Shown here piece after piece: positions 63,639-64,000 of a stretch of 64,000 nt of DNA (positions are counted from its first letter, which is position 1; every line of letters begins with the position of its first letter). The stretch lies in assembly GCF_013385985.1 (NCBI RefSeq), contig NZ_JACAOY010000004.1, forward strand, positions 426 through 64,425. The letters are read 5' to 3'. A program made the position numbers and the translations under genes. The notes below the pieces were generated by a model that had not been told where the DNA came from, did not search any database, and saw only the letters and a program-made list of their open reading frames with translations. Source of the stretch: Pseudomonas sp. B6002. Its GTDB lineage: Bacteria; Pseudomonadota; Gammaproteobacteria; Pseudomonadales; Pseudomonadaceae.

Positions 63639-64000
63639 ATGAGTAAAGCCACTTCAGATCTGTCCTCCCACACCCCGATGATGCAGCAGTACTGGCGCCT
63701 CAAGAACCAGCACCCTGATCAGTTGATGTTCTATCGCATGGGCGACTTCTACGAGATCTTCTATGAAGACGCGAAGAAGGCCGCCAAGTTGCTGGACATC
63801 ACCCTCACCGCGCGCGGGCAGTCGGCGGGGCAGTCGATTCCGATGTGTGGCATTCCTTACCACTCGTTGGAAGGCTACCTGGTCAAGCTGGTGAAGCTGG
63901 GCGAGTCGGTGGTGATTTGTGAGCAGATCGGCGACCCGGCGACGAGCAAGGGGCCGGTGGAACGGCAGGTGGTGCGCATTATTACGCCGGGGACGGTGAG
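63639..64000 (+). CDS. mutS: DNA mismatch repair protein MutS (5' part)
   Basis: The first 120 codons of MutS; the gene runs off the window. The N-terminal mismatch-recognition domain is intact, with the Phe-X-Glu motif in [12 protein letters not shown] and the conserved LDITLTARG and [17 protein letters not shown]. The ATG at 63639 gives [18 protein letters not shown]. An in-frame ATG at 63591 with AGGG upstream would add 16 residues. It marks the right border of the tailocin insertion. Confidence 0.95.
   Translation, partial: MSKATSDLSSHTPMMQQYWRLKNQHPDQLMFYRMGDFYEIFYEDAKKAAKLLDITLTARGQSAGQSIPMCGIPYHSLEGYLVKLVKLGESVVICEQIGDPATSKGPVERQVVRIITPGTV

Overview
The window comes from a Pseudomonas chromosome of the P. 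fluorescens group. The basis is the high GC content with Pseudomonas codon choice, a complete wsp operon, the recX-recA-pncC ... mutS order, and nine REP/REPIN elements with the GTGGGAGC...GCAAGCC core typical of this group. No database search was possible. Family names rest on motifs, length and gene order.

Layout. (1) 82-8515, minus strand: wspABCDEF-wspR, a chemosensory system that makes c-di-GMP, with genes overlapping by 1-4 nt. (2) 8728-19882: a YebE-like protein, a LysR regulator, a YdcSTUV-type polyamine ABC importer between two paralogous aldehyde dehydrogenases, and a spermidine dehydrogenase. Together these suggest spermidine uptake and oxidation to 4-aminobutyraldehyde, then to GABA. 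(3) 20179-36495: housekeeping and accessory single genes: opgD, two GNATs, a XenA-like reductase, kup, rimO, a pseudouridine-synthase-like protein, DUF1456, trmO, divergent fpr/finR, dgkA, erdR-like, a DTW protein, a PA3611-like secreted protein and a LOG protein. (4) 36559-38678: recX, recA (with a good LexA box) and pncC. (5) 38760-63439: a large phage-tail bacteriocin (tailocin) locus between pncC and mutS. (6) 63639-64000: the start of mutS.

The tailocin locus is the most notable part. All its genes read leftwards. A LexA-like S24 repressor (62705-63439) sits next to mutS. Downstream of it are three 16-bp near-palindromic sites, one inside the spacer of a good sigma70-type promoter (TTGACT, 17 bp, TATTCT) and one on its -35. 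A fourth site lies upstream of the repressor itself. From that promoter follow a roughly 430-nt leader, a holin, a complete P2/R-pyocin-type contractile tail set (V, W, J, I, fibre, chaperone, small protein, sheath, tube, E/E', tape, U, X, D) and a terminator. Then comes a complete Mu-type contractile tail set (gp37, gp38-like, sheath, tube, gp41/42-like, tape, N, P, 45, 46, 47, 48, fibre, fibre chaperone), ending in one endolysin and one nested Rz/Rz1 spanin pair. No head, terminase, integrase or replication gene is visible. Two different contractile particles therefore appear to share one promoter and one split lysis cassette (holin first, endolysin and spanins last). Both chaperone genes carry -1 slippery heptamers (TTTTTTA and TTTTTTC) whose frameshift extensions are each 54 residues long. 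Terminator-like hairpins lie inside the transcription unit. recA at one edge and a cleavable repressor at the other fit induction by DNA damage.
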